A stretch of 64,000 nucleotides of DNA from Berkiella_A sp964633725 (GCA_964633725.1 CAZWHY010000008.1:23370-87369); one strand, 5' to 3'; positions 8,333 to 17,362 are shown, numbered from the stretch's first letter. The notes: generated by a model not told the origin, from the sequence alone. Numbers and translations: made by a program.

Positions 8333-10309
8333 ATGATTCCAGAACTAGGGTATTTTTCCCTTATACTTTCATTATGTTGCGCGATGAGTTGTTGTGTACT
8401 ACCACTTGTCTTACAAAAAAGCACGCCTGAAACGGTGCACATGTTGTCAATACGATTGATTCGTTTGCATGTTATTTTTATGTTGCTAAGCTTTGTGGCG
8501 CTGCTATGGTCATTTTATATCCATGATTTTAGTGTGAGCTATGTGCAACAAAATGCACATCAGAACTTACCTTGGTATTATCGTCTAACCGCTTTGTGGG
8601 GTGGGCATGAAGGCTCGATGTTATTATGGACAACGTTGCTAGCGGTCTGGACAGGGATGGCGGCAAAATACCCACAGCGTTTGGAGGTAAAAGCACATAC
8701 CGCTATCTTGGCCATTTTGGCCGCATTGTCTTGTGGTCTCATACTTTTTTTATTGTGCACATCTAATCCCTTTGCTCGAATTTTGCCGTTTGTGCCGACC
8801 GATGGTAGTGACTTGAATCCTTTGCTTCAAGATCCCGGCTTAATATTTCATCCGCCTCTATTGTATATGGGGTATGTTGGGTTAGCGGTGCCCTTTGCGG
8901 CTCAGATGTGCGCTTTATTTTATCCTGAGCAACATAAAGTATTAGCACAGTGGACTAGGCGCTGGACGTTGGTCGCATGGAGCTTCTTAACAATAGGTAT
9001 CGTTCTAGGGAGCTATTGGGCTTACTATGAATTGGGTTGGGGCGGCTATTGGTTCTGGGATCCAGTTGAAAATGCTTCTTTTATGCCATGGTTAGTCACT
9101 GCGGCATTAGTACATTCTCTTGTGATTACTGAAAAAAGAGATTCTTTTCAAGCATGGACGATTTTATTAGCCATTTATGCTTTTTCTTTGAGCTTAATAG
9201 GGACTTTTTTGGTTCGAAGTGGGGTTTTGACATCTGTACATGCCTTCTCCGTGAGTCCTGAACGTGGGTTGTTTATTTTAGTTTTCTTAAGTGTTGTGAT
9301 TGGTTGTGCTTTATTTGTATTTTGTTTAAGAGTCAATAAAGTCAAAGCGTATAGTCAAGCGATACGATTTTCTGTTGTGAGCAAAGAGTCTGTGCTATTG
9401 CTGAATAATGTTGTTTTGGTGGTTGTGGCGAGCACGGTCTTGTTGGGGACGATTTACCCATTGATCATCGATGCGATTTTTGCGGAAAAAATATCCGTAG
9501 GGCCACCGTATTTCAATATGGTTTTTATCCCCATGATGTTACCGCTTTTATTGATTATGGCGGTGGCACCTAGCTTAAAATATTACCAAGATAAGTTTGG
9601 GAGCCTTTGGCAGTCATATAAATTATTATTCCTGCTTGCAATGGGCACAGGATTCAGCGCTCTGTTTTATACCCAATCTTTCTGGTTTGCTTGTGGGATG
9701 TTGGTTGGCGTGTGGGTTATATTCAGTACCGTTTTTCTCGCGATTAAAAAATATCGCACTCAAGCTCAGAGCTTGAAGCAGCCTAGAGTCTGGGGCATGC
9801 TATTCGCCCATTTAGGCGTTGGGGTTTTGGTTTTAGGTTTGTGTTTGAGTCATCAGTTCAGTATTGAAAAAGACGTTGATATTGCACTAGAAGAAACATT
9901 GACGGTTGGGGGATATACTTTTGAATTTCAGAAGATAGAACCCATCAAAGGTCCTAACTATGAAGGCGTGAGAGCCACCTTTTTGGTGTCTAAAGGACAA
10001 AAATATTTGAGTCAAATGCTGCCTGAAAGGCGCTACTATATTCCGCGCGAACTACCGATGACCGAGACAGCAATCGATACGAACTTGATGCGAGATTTAT
10101 ACATTGCCCTGTCAGAGCCTACCAGTGCACAATCTTGGGCGGTTAGGATTTATGTGAAGCCTTTTATTATTTGGATTTGGCTAGGGGGCGTTTTAGTCGC
10201 GCTAGGTGCGCTACTATCTGCAGTGCCCAAAATCGTATACACAAGAACCAATGAGACTGTTATCCAAAACAAATCGATAAAAGGGGAGCAAGCCCATGGT
10301 ACAGCTTGA
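8333..10309 (+). CDS. ccmF: Cytochrome c heme lyase subunit CcmF
   Basis: Large inner-membrane protein of the system I cytochrome c maturation pathway. It takes heme from holo-CcmE and, with CcmH, attaches it to the CXXCH motif of apocytochromes in the periplasm. The tryptophan-rich WWD-type segment (GWGGYWFWDPVENASF) is near residues 234-250, with many transmembrane helices around it. I chose the ATG at 8333 because MIPELGYF is the standard CcmF N-terminus; an upstream GTG at 8282 would add 17 residues not typical of the family. The resulting 658 aa match the usual length. The 3' end overlaps ccmG by 14 bp. Confidence 0.95.
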   Translation: MIPELGYFSLILSLCCAMSCCVLPLVLQKSTPETVHMLSIRLIRLHVIFMLLSFVALLWSFYIHDFSVSYVQQNAHQNLPWYYRLTALWGGHEGSMLLWTTLLAVWTGMAAKYPQRLEVKAHTAILAILAALSCGLILFLLCTSNPFARILPFVPTDGSDLNPLLQDPGLIFHPPLLYMGYVGLAVPFAAQMCALFYPEQHKVLAQWTRRWTLVAWSFLTIGIVLGSYWAYYELGWGGYWFWDPVENASFMPWLVTAALVHSLVITEKRDSFQAWTILLAIYAFSLSLIGTFLVRSGVLTSVHAFSVSPERGLFILVFLSVVIGCALFVFCLRVNKVKAYSQAIRFSVVSKESVLLLNNVVLVVVASTVLLGTIYPLIIDAIFAEKISVGPPYFNMVFIPMMLPLLLIMAVAPSLKYYQDKFGSLWQSYKLLFLLAMGTGFSALFYTQSFWFACGMLVGVWVIFSTVFLAIKKYRTQAQSLKQPRVWGMLFAHLGVGVLVLGLCLSHQFSIEKDVDIALEETLTVGGYTFEFQKIEPIKGPNYEGVRATFLVSKGQKYLSQMLPERRYYIPRELPMTETAIDTNLMRDLYIALSEPTSAQSWAVRIYVKPFIIWIWLGGVLVALGALLSAVPKIVYTRTNETVIQNKSIKGEQAHGTA

Positions 10310-10925
10310 AAATCCGGCTAAAACAGAGGTGGGTGTGAAGAAGCCAATTGGCTCAAAGTTTAATTTTAGTTGGGTGTTATTTATTGGCTTTATTTTACTA
10401 GTGGGATTTTTTGCCAAGGGTTTGACTTTAAATCCTAATTTTTTACCATCCCAAATGATTGAAAAGCCGTTTCCAGAATTTCAGCTTCGTACCATTGAAA
10501 GCACAGAAGAGCTGTCTACCTTAAAACATAAGCAAGATATATTAGGTGAGCCTGCTCTGGTGCATGTATGGGCAACATGGTGTCAAATTTGTTTACAAGA
10601 GCATGATGACTTGATGTTGATAAAACAAAAATGGCAGCCACATATATATGGCGTGAGCTATAAAGACGAGCCAACCAAGGTGGCAAAATGGCTGAACGCA
10701 AAGGGTAAGCCTTATGATTTTACCTTAGATGATCGTACCGGTAGTTTGGGCGTTGATTTAGGGGTGTATGGTACACCTGAAACCTATGTTATCGATGGAC
10801 AAGGTGTTATTTTGGCACGCCATGTTGGCCCTATTAGTTTAGCGTTTTTTGAGCAGGAATTTTTGCCGTTATTAGAGGTCAATAAGGCGAAGCCTCCTGC
10901 GGATGCTATAAGAGGGACATCATGA
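10296..10925 (+). CDS. ccmG: Thiol:disulfide interchange protein CcmG (DsbE)
   Basis: Membrane-anchored periplasmic thioredoxin-like protein that keeps the apocytochrome c and CcmH cysteines reduced. One N-terminal transmembrane anchor lies at about residues 27-45. The thioredoxin fold has the active site WCQIC with cysteines near 96 and 99, and the cis-proline loop YGTPET follows. The active site reads CQIC, whereas CPTC or CPVC is usual in the family. The ATG is preceded by a strong GGGGAG Shine-Dalgarno sequence. The gene overlaps ccmF and shares an ATGA with ccmH, so the operon is translationally coupled. Confidence 0.93.
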   Translation: MVQLENPAKTEVGVKKPIGSKFNFSWVLFIGFILLVGFFAKGLTLNPNFLPSQMIEKPFPEFQLRTIESTEELSTLKHKQDILGEPALVHVWATWCQICLQEHDDLMLIKQKWQPHIYGVSYKDEPTKVAKWLNAKGKPYDFTLDDRTGSLGVDLGVYGTPETYVIDGQGVILARHVGPISLAFFEQEFLPLLEVNKAKPPADAIRGTS

Positions 10926-11347
10926 ACAGGAAATTCAAATCTATTGGTTTTGTTTTGACTCTGATTTTCGCTATTTTACCCGTATCTCCTATCTGGGCTG
11001 TTGAATCGTTGTTTGTTTTTCAAAATTCTGAGCAGCAAGTGGTATTTGATCAATTATCAAAAACATTACGCTGCGTCACATGTCCTAATCAAAGTTTAGC
11101 CGATTCGCATGCGCCCGTTGCAGAATCCATGCGCGAAGAAATTTATAATATGGTTCTAGAAGGGCAGAGTTCTGACCAAATTAGAGCATATTTTATTGCG
11201 CGCTATAGTGATTATGTCGTGTATCAACCGCCTTTGAATAATAAAACCTGGGTTTTGTGGTTTGGACCGTTTATTTTGCTTTGTGTGGGTGGTGGATTGT
11301 TAGCATTTCAACTTTTTAAGAGTAGAAAACAAAATGGCGTTGTTTGA
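10922..11347 (+). CDS. ccmH: Cytochrome c maturation protein CcmH
   Basis: Periplasmic thiol oxidoreductase that interacts with apocytochrome c during heme attachment. It has an N-terminal signal segment (residues 1-26), then the family signature LRCVTCPNQSL with cysteines 51 and 54, and a C-terminal membrane anchor at about 112-132. The usual motif is LRCxxCQNQ; here Pro replaces the first Gln. At 141 aa it is the short form, with the TPR part (CcmI) encoded separately by the next gene, unlike E. coli where the two are fused. Confidence 0.93.
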   Translation: MNRKFKSIGFVLTLIFAILPVSPIWAVESLFVFQNSEQQVVFDQLSKTLRCVTCPNQSLADSHAPVAESMREEIYNMVLEGQSSDQIRAYFIARYSDYVVYQPPLNNKTWVLWFGPFILLCVGGGLLAFQLFKSRKQNGVV

Positions 11348-12401
11348 GTATTACTTAATGTGGGGCGCTATGGGCGCCTTGAGTTTATATATGGCGATTA
11401 CATTATTACTTTGTCGGGTTAATACGACGAATCGTATCAAAAAATTTGTGACCTATCCTATTATAATATTTATTTTTGGTTTGGCTATAGGGGTATATTT
11501 TAAAACGGGCGCTTATAATGATGTGCGTGATAAATTAGCGTTAGAACAAATCGATAAATCCATATCGTATTTGCATAAGCAAGAAAATTTAACCAAAGAA
11601 ATCGTTGTGTCAGAGTTGGAAAAACTACAGCAGAATGTGCCTAAATCAGAGCGCACATGGGCTAAACTGGGAGACATGTACCAATCTTTGAGTTTGTTTG
11701 AGAAAGCAGAAAAAGCATTCAAACAAGCGAGGACGTACAATCAACAAGAGCCATATTACCCAGTGCAAGAAGCTTATTGTCAGGTGATGTTAAACAACGG
11801 CCAAATTTCAGCAGAGGTTGTGCAAGGCTTGAGCCAACTGCAAACTCAGCATCCGAATCACAAAGGCGTATTGAATTTATTAGCTTTGCATGCTTATCAA
11901 CATCAAGATTATCAACTAGCGGCTCAAAATTGGACGCAAATTTTAAAAGCCTCGACAGATATCACCGCAGGTGAGAGACAAACGATCACCAAAGCCTTAC
12001 AAGATGCCAATAGCCATTTGGGTAAGCTTAGTCTTAGTCAAGATTCAGATATATTTGCCTTGCAAGTGAAGGTGGATATAGCGCAATCTTTAAAAAACAA
12101 ATTATCAGATGGGGATATTGTGTATGTATTTGCCAAACATGTACAAGGTCCGCCGATGCCCATAGCGGTTGTGAGGCAGCCGTTACAGAGCTTTCCGATA
12201 CAAATTACATTGTCAGACAAAGATAATATGATGGCAACCAACCCATTGAGCCAAGCAGAATCCGTGTTGATTGGGGCTCGTGTTTCAAAGAGTGGTCAGG
12301 CTATACCACAAGTGGGAGATTTGGAAGGATTTTCAGAGGTGGTTGTGTTAAAGCAAGCACCTGAATTAGTGACAGTGGAGATTAGTCGGGAGAGGGGCTA
12401 G
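11334..12401 (+). CDS. ccmI: Cytochrome c maturation TPR protein CcmI (CycH)
   Basis: Apocytochrome c chaperone that presents the substrate C-terminus to the CcmFH lyase. Two N-terminal transmembrane helices (about residues 3-25 and 38-56) are followed by TPR-type helices (residues about 95-220), then a beta-rich C-terminal domain with LPLxI-like repeats and the final block VGDLEGFSEVVVL. It overlaps ccmH by 14 bp. The last 29 codons occur again, in decayed form, at 14136-14222 beyond the two methyltransferase genes. The system I genes ccmA-E are not in this window. Confidence 0.88.
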   Translation: MALFEYYLMWGAMGALSLYMAITLLLCRVNTTNRIKKFVTYPIIIFIFGLAIGVYFKTGAYNDVRDKLALEQIDKSISYLHKQENLTKEIVVSELEKLQQNVPKSERTWAKLGDMYQSLSLFEKAEKAFKQARTYNQQEPYYPVQEAYCQVMLNNGQISAEVVQGLSQLQTQHPNHKGVLNLLALHAYQHQDYQLAAQNWTQILKASTDITAGERQTITKALQDANSHLGKLSLSQDSDIFALQVKVDIAQSLKNKLSDGDIVYVFAKHVQGPPMPIAVVRQPLQSFPIQITLSDKDNMMATNPLSQAESVLIGARVSKSGQAIPQVGDLEGFSEVVVLKQAPELVTVEISRERG

Positions 12402-12505
12402 CTTGATCATTGCCTGTAGTGGACAGCCTCTGTGCCGTCCCTATAAATTAGGCATTATTTTCATTACAAGTTTAGAGACAAATTGACATTATTTTGAGGT
12501 TGTTC

Positions 12506-13378
12506 ATGTTAGAAATAAAAGGCATTTTTAAAAAATACAGTGTTTGGGTTTGTCTACTGTTATTGCTTGTTATGTTTAATACGGCTCATGCGCTTTCACA
12601 TGTGGCATCTGTATATAAGCTAGATAGCATATCAGAGGCTTATGATTTTCTAGGCGACAATACTTTAGGAATCATCGATTTAGATCGTACCTTTATAGAA
12701 AACAGATCTAATGTCAATCAACAAGCTGGATTGTTAGAAAAACATGCCAAGTTGGTTGCCCTTTACGAATTTGAAATTCTTGGTAGGCATTATGTTGGTC
12801 TACCTGGGGTTTTTTCTCCAGTGATATTTTCAGGAGATGCTTATCTTCAAAGCAAAATACCTTTGCAAGAAAATATCACTTTTTTAGAAATTGGACCAGC
12901 GACTGGTTATTATGCGACTCATGTGGCACTTAATGGTGCAAAGCAGGTTGTCGCTTTAGATATAAGTGAAATCTCAGTTGAGAATACAAAGCAAAATGCT
13001 AAATTACATAATGTTGAGCATGTGGTTGATGCCAGAGTTTCAGATGTATTTAGTGCTTTAAAGCAAAATGAAAAATTTGATACTATATTTTGGGATATCC
13101 CACAAAGTCATACCGACAAAGAAGAACTTTCTATTTTAGAAAAAAGTGTATTTGATCCGAACCACCAGTTACTCCAAAAATTCTTGTCACAAGCTAAGAA
13201 TTATTTAAATACTAATGGCAAAGTATATCTTATTTATTCTAAAACACATGGGAATGAGGCTTTTTTTATCACTTGCACAGAGTTTTATAAATGGAATATA
13301 TCTGAATTAGCTAATATAGGAGAAGAAGGCGAATTTTTAGCTTCTTTATATGAGTTAACGCCTAAAATAGTATCATAA
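12506..13378 (+). CDS. Exported-looking SAM methyltransferase with a HAD-like N-terminal remnant
   Basis: The ATG at 12506 has a GAGG Shine-Dalgarno sequence six bases upstream; a TTG at 12494 is also in frame. Residues of about 10-30 form a signal peptide or membrane anchor ending TAHA. Residues of about 35-65 contain TLGIIDLDRTFIENRS, which resembles the opening of exported HAD-like DUF2608 proteins known from Legionella. From about residue 125 comes a Rossmann methyltransferase core: FLEIGPATGYYATHVAL (motif I), VALDIS (motif II) and FWDIPQSH in place of the NPPY-like motif IV. The closest general type is PrmC/RsmC-like. A signal sequence on a class I methyltransferase is unusual, as SAM is cytosolic, so this may be a chimera. 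The stop overlaps the next ATG by one base. Confidence 0.7.
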   Translation: MLEIKGIFKKYSVWVCLLLLLVMFNTAHALSHVASVYKLDSISEAYDFLGDNTLGIIDLDRTFIENRSNVNQQAGLLEKHAKLVALYEFEILGRHYVGLPGVFSPVIFSGDAYLQSKIPLQENITFLEIGPATGYYATHVALNGAKQVVALDISEISVENTKQNAKLHNVEHVVDARVSDVFSALKQNEKFDTIFWDIPQSHTDKEELSILEKSVFDPNHQLLQKFLSQAKNYLNTNGKVYLIYSKTHGNEAFFITCTEFYKWNISELANIGEEGEFLASLYELTPKIVS

Positions 13379-14121
13379 TGAATAAATCTAATTGTAAACA
13401 GGATGATATTTCTGAGCATATTGAGAAGGTTTTAGATATGCATCGAGAGCAGGTTGCTAGAGATAAAATATCTATTAATAAAATCGTTAATGTAAAGTAT
13501 GAATTTAATAAACATCAAGAAAGGTTTTTTGATCAACAAGCGCCCTGGTATATATCATCTGAAGCAGCACCCAATGAAATCAAGTTAAAGTTAGAAGGTA
13601 TGTTTAAAGTACTGGGAAAGTATTGCGGTTCCTTCTTAAATGAAAAAATTAATGTATTAGATGTGGGCTGCGGGTCTGGTGTGTTGATACCCTTTATCAA
13701 TAAAACTTTTGTCAATTCAAATATTCATGGGATTGATTTATCACAAGTCCAGTTAAATAATTTGAAGGAACGACATCCAGACGTTGAGACACATCTTGGA
13801 GATATATCAGAGTTTAGTAGTGAAGACGATTTTCACTTGATTATCTGTAATGCATGTTTTGGGAATTTTTTTTCGCAACAAGACGGCATGAACAGAATGA
13901 CAGAGATTTTAGCAGAAAATGGCTTTATTGTAATTAGTCACCCACTAGGTGCAAGTTTTGTTGCAAAGTTACATTCTCAAGACGCTAAAACTGTAGCTCA
14001 CCACCTACCAGTTAGAGAAGATGAGATAGATCAGCTTTGTTCTTCTAATGGTTTAACTGTTAGAGAATTTATTAATGAAGAACTATTTTATTTGCTTATA
14101 TTACAAAAAAATCGCAAGTAA
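13378..14121 (+). CDS. Class I SAM-dependent methyltransferase
   Basis: Soluble 247-aa protein. The SAM-binding motif VLDVGCGSGVLIPF is near residues 96-109, the acidic motif II IHGIDLSQ near 120-127 and LGDISEF near 139-145. The N-terminal 60 residues are charged and helical. Small-molecule methyltransferases (UbiE/TylF-like) have this order, but the substrate cannot be read from the sequence. It starts in a TAATG overlap with the previous gene, so the two are translationally coupled and probably act on related substrates or in sequence. Both genes are more AT-rich than the ccm operon before them, in line with acquisition. Confidence 0.85.
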   Translation: MNKSNCKQDDISEHIEKVLDMHREQVARDKISINKIVNVKYEFNKHQERFFDQQAPWYISSEAAPNEIKLKLEGMFKVLGKYCGSFLNEKINVLDVGCGSGVLIPFINKTFVNSNIHGIDLSQVQLNNLKERHPDVETHLGDISEFSSEDDFHLIICNACFGNFFSQQDGMNRMTEILAENGFIVISHPLGASFVAKLHSQDAKTVAHHLPVREDEIDQLCSSNGLTVREFINEELFYLLILQKNRK

Positions 14122-14135
14122 GTCTTTTTCTCGGA

Positions 14136-14222
14136 GTAGGAGATTTAGAAGGTTTTTCAGAAGTCGTAGTATTAAAGCAAGCACCTTGACTGGTGAAAGT
14201 CGAGATTAGTCAGGAGCGATAG
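14136..14222 (+). pseudogene. Decayed duplicate of the ccmI 3' end
   Basis: In one frame these 29 codons read VGDLEGFSEVVVLKQAP, an in-frame TGA, then LVKVEISQER and a stop. They match the last 30 codons of ccmI (12312-12401) residue by residue except for the stop, a Thr-to-Lys and an Arg-to-Gln change, and loss of the final Gly. Many differences are at third codon positions, so the copy diverged while under selection, or came from a related strain, before it decayed. No start codon remains. Confidence 0.85.
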
Positions 14223-14320
14223 GATTTTTTAATTCCCGGTATATTTATGCTGAAAATTTGGGAACAATATCAAGTTTGTTAAAGCATGAACTCTGCTACC
14301 GGCATTTTAGGAGAATAGTA

Positions 14321-17254
14321 ATGGCTTTGGTCGGTGTTGGTAAAAAGAAAGAAGCTCAAGAGAGTTCAACAGAAGAAAAGAAAGTTAAGCATTTTCGACT
14401 AGAATTTGGGAAGTTAAATACTTCGGATAAAGCGCCTATTTCCAGAAAACTCAGTGGGTTTTCCAGACTCAGTACTTATAGCAGACAAGACTCACCGCAT
14501 TCGCCGCACTCACCATACTTTAAAACACCTAGCTTATCTAGCTCAAGCCCATCTAGTTCATCGCTCGCCAATTCATCATCAGGATGCCAAATTAGTTTTG
14601 TAGCTCCAGATTTTGCGGAGATAGATGAGACAATAAATGAATATGATTTTCAGCCATCATTAGATTCGGATATTTGGGATTTTCAAAAGTGTAAAGAATA
14701 CTTGAGCAAAATAAATAGCAATGAAACTATAACGAATGAATCAATATTTAAGCAAGCATTATTATCGGTTGAAAGACTTATGGCGGTTGGTTCTGGCTTT
14801 GAATTGTCAGGTATTCAGATCACCATATATTCACTATTAAAAAAGACAAAAGTCGACGCTTCATTATTAGGTTTTATCGAAAACACATTGTCACTAAAAT
14901 CAAAAAATTTTATATTTGAGATCTTGATGTGTTTTTATGGCGAGAAATATATAGAGGTTTCTTTAGAGGAGAGAGAAAGAAATCGAGCTATAGAGGAACA
15001 TGGTCGTCAAATTGATAGTGTTTTTTGCAAACATCCTGCTTTGAGGAAAAAAGGAAAAGGTAAAGAAATCAAGGAAGAAGGTAAAGAAATCAAGGAAGAT
15101 AGGACGCTTAAGAATAGGCTAATGGATATTTGTAATATGTCGAGTGAATCTGAGATATTGTCTAAAAAAGCTTGTCCCAAAAAACTTCAGCATGCAATTT
15201 TTGCTTTATTTGTTCAGTATAAGCCGATAGACATATTGCGGCAGTTGGCTGAAATGTATGATGATCTTTCTACTTTAGGTATTGTTCGTTCAAATTATGT
15301 TGTCAAGTTTATACTGCATCTGGATAGTCGCGATCGATTGTTTTATTTTGATGATTTTAAAAACATACTAGGAAGGGTCGTCGATGAAAATAAATCTTAT
15401 TTAGGGGCGCTGGAAGGCGAAAAATTAAATGTTGCTTTGTATGGGATCCTTAAAGAAAAAAACATACGGTATAGCAATGTGGTTCTCCATAATGTAAATC
15501 TTATTAGGCAGTGGGTGCAATCACCAGTGTTTTTAAACTCCTGCAGGGCGCAGTTTCCAGAGCAGGTAACAACTGTAATTGAACATTTTATTGATGTAAT
15601 TGCTTCACCAGGTACAGAAGCAAAAACAAGACGCAACATGCTTAAGGAACTTGCCAAAGAATTCCAAGAGGCATCTTTATATTATTATCATCAGATCCAT
15701 CCATTAGATTTTTTTGATCCTGAGATTAAGAAAGATCAATTTTCGTTTTATTTTCGTGAGGGTGAAACATTTAATAGAATAAAAGATTATGTGGTTAATA
15801 AAATACTATCTGAAAAATCTCATCAAGAAAGAGCATATACGATTGCCGCATTTGTGGATCTTGCGAAGTTATTGAGTGATACAGGAGAACTACGTTCATC
15901 CATGGCTATTAACACAGCATTTTCTGATGTGTCAATTGATCGAATAAAATTAGCATTTAAGTTGTTGTCAGAGGAAACCAAATCAACTTTGGGAAAGCTT
16001 AACAAATTATTTAGCCATAAGAGTAATTTTAAAGCGTTGCGTAATGCATCAGATAAAGCTTCTATGCCTTTAACTTTTTTGCTGAAAAAAGATATAGTGA
16101 TATTTGAGGGGGCTAATCCCGAGGAGGCTGGTGATGTTGTTTTAAAATTTTATAATAGTCAGAAAAAACTTTTCCATCAAGATTTTCCTTTTCCTGATTT
16201 ACCTCTTTCATTACTTTTGAGTCTTGATAATACTCCACGTGATGAGGACTATTTCTATCTGAAATCGGAAAGCATATATCCCCACGCAATTACCATTGAT
16301 GGTATTAATGATATTGAAGGCGTAAATAAAGTTTTAGAAGATGGGATAGAAATCTTAGAATGGACAGCCGATCTTTTTGTGAAAAAGGGAGAAATTTTAG
16401 CATTACAGAGCCTGATTTCAAAGGGAGAATCCTTGCGCGTTCCAGATGAAGAAATAATAAGTTGGCATAAAGATATAGACCGTTTGAGCGACGATCTGAA
16501 AGTGCTGGAAAGCGCTATAAAGGAATTTGAGAAAAGTCATGAAAAAAATACTATAGAAAAAAATATTTTTTTCATAATCAGAATCAAGCATGAAAAAATA
16601 ATATACGAGAACCCTGAGAGCTTATCGAAGCTAAAAGAAATTACATTTTCTTATTCGGAGGAAGCAAAAGTAAAAAAGAGCAATATTTGCTTGTTAAAAG
16701 ATCAAGTGAAGGCATTAGAATCAAAAAAAGAGGAGTTTTTGCTCGGGCTCAAGAAAAAAAATGGTAAAAAGAAGGAGAATGAGGATTTTTTGAATTACTT
16801 AAATCCACAAATCATTGATGCAAAATCTCAACTAAAGAAGACAAAGTCACAGCTCTCTAGTTTGCAAAGGGCTTTGGAAGTTTCAAATACCTGTTACAAG
16901 CTTTGTTCTCGTGCCATTCGGGCAATGAATTATATAAAACAAAACCAATCAGCAGAAACTAAAGTGATAACAGCGGCAAGAGAGGGGGGGCAGAATTCAC
17001 GGTTGTCTAAAAATTTATCTAATAAATGTCTGAAATTACCCTCACTAAGTTCACTTCCACTAGAGTCACAACCACTAGAGCTTAGAAAAACAAGAATATC
17101 ACGTACAACTACAATGATTCCAAAATATGAAGATACTAGCCCAGCTATGAGCCCCATGGTGCCTCTTTTTCTTATGACTGTGGAAAAAAGTGGACGTGGT
17201 TCTGATGAACGGAGCTCAGAAAAAAGCACTATAACAAGAACAAAGCCAAAATAA
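14321..17254 (+). CDS. Large effector candidate with a RasGEF-like domain
   Basis: A 977-aa soluble protein from the ATG at 14321, which has a TAGGAG Shine-Dalgarno sequence; the frame opens earlier at a TTG (14258). Residues 1-80 are Ser/Pro-rich and disordered. Residues of about 460-652 follow the RasGEF (CDC25) pattern: an FN-x-x-x-x-V segment; the helix SHQERAYTIAAFVDLAKLL (Ra-x-x-I-x-x-FI-x-ia); ELRSSMAINTAFSD (N/S-x-AI-x-x-aL); IDRIKLAF-x-x-L; NFKALRNA; MPLTFLLKKDI (iPflg-x-x-l-x-DL); and a terminal DEDYFYLKSESIYPHA matching the closing Y-x-x-S-x-x-iEP. Residues of about 690-880 are Lys/Glu-rich coiled coil and the tail is basic. In eukaryotes RasGEFs load Ras-family GTPases with GTP; Legionella effectors with this domain are known. 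Injection into a host is inference. Confidence 0.72.
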   Translation: MALVGVGKKKEAQESSTEEKKVKHFRLEFGKLNTSDKAPISRKLSGFSRLSTYSRQDSPHSPHSPYFKTPSLSSSSPSSSSLANSSSGCQISFVAPDFAEIDETINEYDFQPSLDSDIWDFQKCKEYLSKINSNETITNESIFKQALLSVERLMAVGSGFELSGIQITIYSLLKKTKVDASLLGFIENTLSLKSKNFIFEILMCFYGEKYIEVSLEERERNRAIEEHGRQIDSVFCKHPALRKKGKGKEIKEEGKEIKEDRTLKNRLMDICNMSSESEILSKKACPKKLQHAIFALFVQYKPIDILRQLAEMYDDLSTLGIVRSNYVVKFILHLDSRDRLFYFDDFKNILGRVVDENKSYLGALEGEKLNVALYGILKEKNIRYSNVVLHNVNLIRQWVQSPVFLNSCRAQFPEQVTTVIEHFIDVIASPGTEAKTRRNMLKELAKEFQEASLYYYHQIHPLDFFDPEIKKDQFSFYFREGETFNRIKDYVVNKILSEKSHQERAYTIAAFVDLAKLLSDTGELRSSMAINTAFSDVSIDRIKLAFKLLSEETKSTLGKLNKLFSHKSNFKALRNASDKASMPLTFLLKKDIVIFEGANPEEAGDVVLKFYNSQKKLFHQDFPFPDLPLSLLLSLDNTPRDEDYFYLKSESIYPHAITIDGINDIEGVNKVLEDGIEILEWTADLFVKKGEILALQSLISKGESLRVPDEEIISWHKDIDRLSDDLKVLESAIKEFEKSHEKNTIEKNIFFIIRIKHEKIIYENPESLSKLKEITFSYSEEAKVKKSNICLLKDQVKALESKKEEFLLGLKKKNGKKKENEDFLNYLNPQIIDAKSQLKKTKSQLSSLQRALEVSNTCYKLCSRAIRAMNYIKQNQSAETKVITAAREGGQNSRLSKNLSNKCLKLPSLSSLPLESQPLELRKTRISRTTTMIPKYEDTSPAMSPMVPLFLMTVEKSGRGSDERSSEKSTITRTKPK
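15061..15100. repeat. 21-bp tandem repeat inside the RasGEF-like gene
   Basis: Two head-to-tail copies of a 21-bp unit (TAAAGAAATCAAGGAAGA plus three bases; the second copy is two bases short of full match) encode KEIKEEG then KEIKED. It is a small in-frame expansion in the charged linker before the GEF region. Confidence 0.85.
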
Positions 17255-17289
17255 ATTGATTTTAATGATGAAGCGTTAAAATTAATTTC
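17253..17289 (+). terminator. AT-rich hairpin after the RasGEF-like gene
   Basis: AAATTGATTTTAA pairs with TTAAAATTAATTT across a 10-base loop, overlapping the stop region. The stem is almost wholly A/T and lacks a following T-run, so terminator activity is uncertain. Confidence 0.35.
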
Positions 17290-17362
17290 AAACAGGGGCG
17301 TATTTTTCGAAAGAGAAGAAAGTGGGATAGCGTGTGCCACCCCATAATATCAGGTTAGCAAT

